A stretch of 28,677 bases of DNA from a bacterium (GTDB taxonomy: Bacteria > Patescibacteriota > Minisyncoccia > Moranbacterales > UBA2206), in NCBI GenBank assembly GCA_021779205.1, contig JAJYBE010000003.1, positions 1-28,677 of the forward strand. Direction: 5' to 3'. Positions 28,299-28,677 of the stretch are shown here, in pieces. Made by a program: the position numbers and the translations under genes. How positions within the stretch are numbered: the first letter of the stretch is position 1; the number at the start of each line of letters is the position of its first letter. Below the pieces are notes generated by a model that worked only from the letters and a program-made list of their open reading frames with translations, made no database searches and was not told where the DNA came from.

Positions 28299-28677
28299 TT
28301 ATTTAATGATAAGCCAGTTAAAGCGGATATCTTTATCAAGAACGCTACCATCTAGTTCAACTGTGAAACTGACGCCTTCTTCTATTTTATCAGGATCAAC
28401 ATAGAGACTGCGACCAGAAAGTTTATCCATTGGGGTAATATAAATCTTAACATCCTTAGTAGCATCAGGCGTCATTATTTTTATTCCCGATTCTCCAGTA
28501 AAAAGAACAGATTTACCAGAAGTTCTATTATCTTCCAGTCTAAGCGTCTGCGCCTCCACATCCTTCGCCTTCATCACACCCAAGACTTCAATATCTTGCG
28601 CACTGATTTTTCCCGCAAAAGCATTAAGCGGCGCATCAAGCTTGGGCAGGTTATTAACACTGCTGATATCGAAAGCC
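28299..28677 (-). CDS. C-terminal part of a probable surface protein (5' end outside window)
   Basis: The frame is open from the window edge, so the gene starts beyond it; ATG, GTG and TTG codons near 28574-28583 are internal. About 125 residues are visible: FDISSVNNLPKLDAPLNAF, then KISAQDIEVLG, a beta-rich region (VLFTGESGIKI) and a final block KIYITPMDKLSGRSLYVD followed by VSFTVELDG and FNWLII. This closing block (ITP, then SFTV, then a hydrophobic strand to the end) resembles the last domain of long secreted or fibre-like surface proteins in Patescibacteria. Only a weak guess at function is possible. It ends 5 bases before the promoter of the next gene. Confidence 0.7.
   Translation of the reverse strand, partial: AFDISSVNNLPKLDAPLNAFAGKISAQDIEVLGVMKAKDVEAQTLRLEDNRTSGKSVLFTGESGIKIMTPDATKDVKIYITPMDKLSGRSLYVDPDKIEEGVSFTVELDGSVLDKDIRFNWLIIK

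Noticed and set aside
1..28677. CRISPR array, integrase, transposase or toxin-antitoxin pair
   Set aside because: No spaced direct repeats, DDE transposase, recombinase or typical small toxin-antitoxin pair was found on either strand.
1..28677. Alternative genetic code (TGA as Gly, as in Gracilibacteria)
   Set aside because: TGA ends uvrB and the 27372 gene at the expected family ends, and conserved genes show no in-frame TGA.

Overview
The window looks like a chromosomal segment of a small-genome bacterium of the Candidate Phyla Radiation (Patescibacteria), most likely the Parcubacteria side. The reasons are indirect: a cupin-type glucose-6-phosphate isomerase, a membrane-anchored orphan peptide-binding protein next to secG, a Cys/His-type lysozyme-like wall protein, single-copy translation genes in compact operons, few Shine-Dalgarno sequences, and moderate A+T. 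TGA is used as a stop (uvrB, the 27372 gene), so the genetic code is standard rather than code 25. The lineage is an inference from gene content; no rRNA is present.

Layout. 1-76 is the start of a leftward gene with a good promoter. 182-3306 is a leftward manC-uvrB pair. 3571-8121 runs rightward: secG, a peptide-binding protein, two cupin sugar-phosphate isomerases and a phosphomannomutase. 8234-14437 runs leftward: RNase J, a BRO-N protein, a lipoprotein, trpS and a GT39-type glycosyltransferase. 14671-20650 is mainly a rightward translation block: ychF, then (past a leftward PAP2 phosphatase) rpsF-ssb-rpsR-efp, smpB, ssrA (tmRNA) and infC-rpmI-rplT. 20816-28677 is entirely leftward and rich in envelope proteins: a small membrane protein, a HAD phosphatase, a PolB-like exonuclease, a C39-like peptidase, an unknown acidic protein, an L,D-transpeptidase, a membrane-anchored clan GH-A glycosidase, an EamA transporter, a lysozyme-like wall protein and the C-terminal end of a probable surface protein.

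How the parts fit. The two cupins, the phosphomannomutase and ManC form a complete route from glucose-6-phosphate to GDP-mannose (G6P to F6P to M6P to M1P to GDP-Man), and the nearby GT39 protein is a possible consumer of the mannose at the membrane. The right third looks like a set of tools for cutting, cross-linking and decorating the cell envelope.

The most unusual signals are at the expression level. infC and the peptide-binding protein gene have no ATG, GTG or TTG at their expected starts and seem to need AUU-type starts (or, for the second, an indel). Several promoters (cupin GPI, smpB, EamA) place the predicted transcription start on the ATG itself, which suggests leaderless mRNAs. Two related long inverted repeats (5512-5660 and 19341-19454) lie just before genes, with promoter elements inside or next to them. 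No CRISPR array, transposase, rRNA or ordinary tRNA gene was found. No gene-free stretch exceeds 300 bases.
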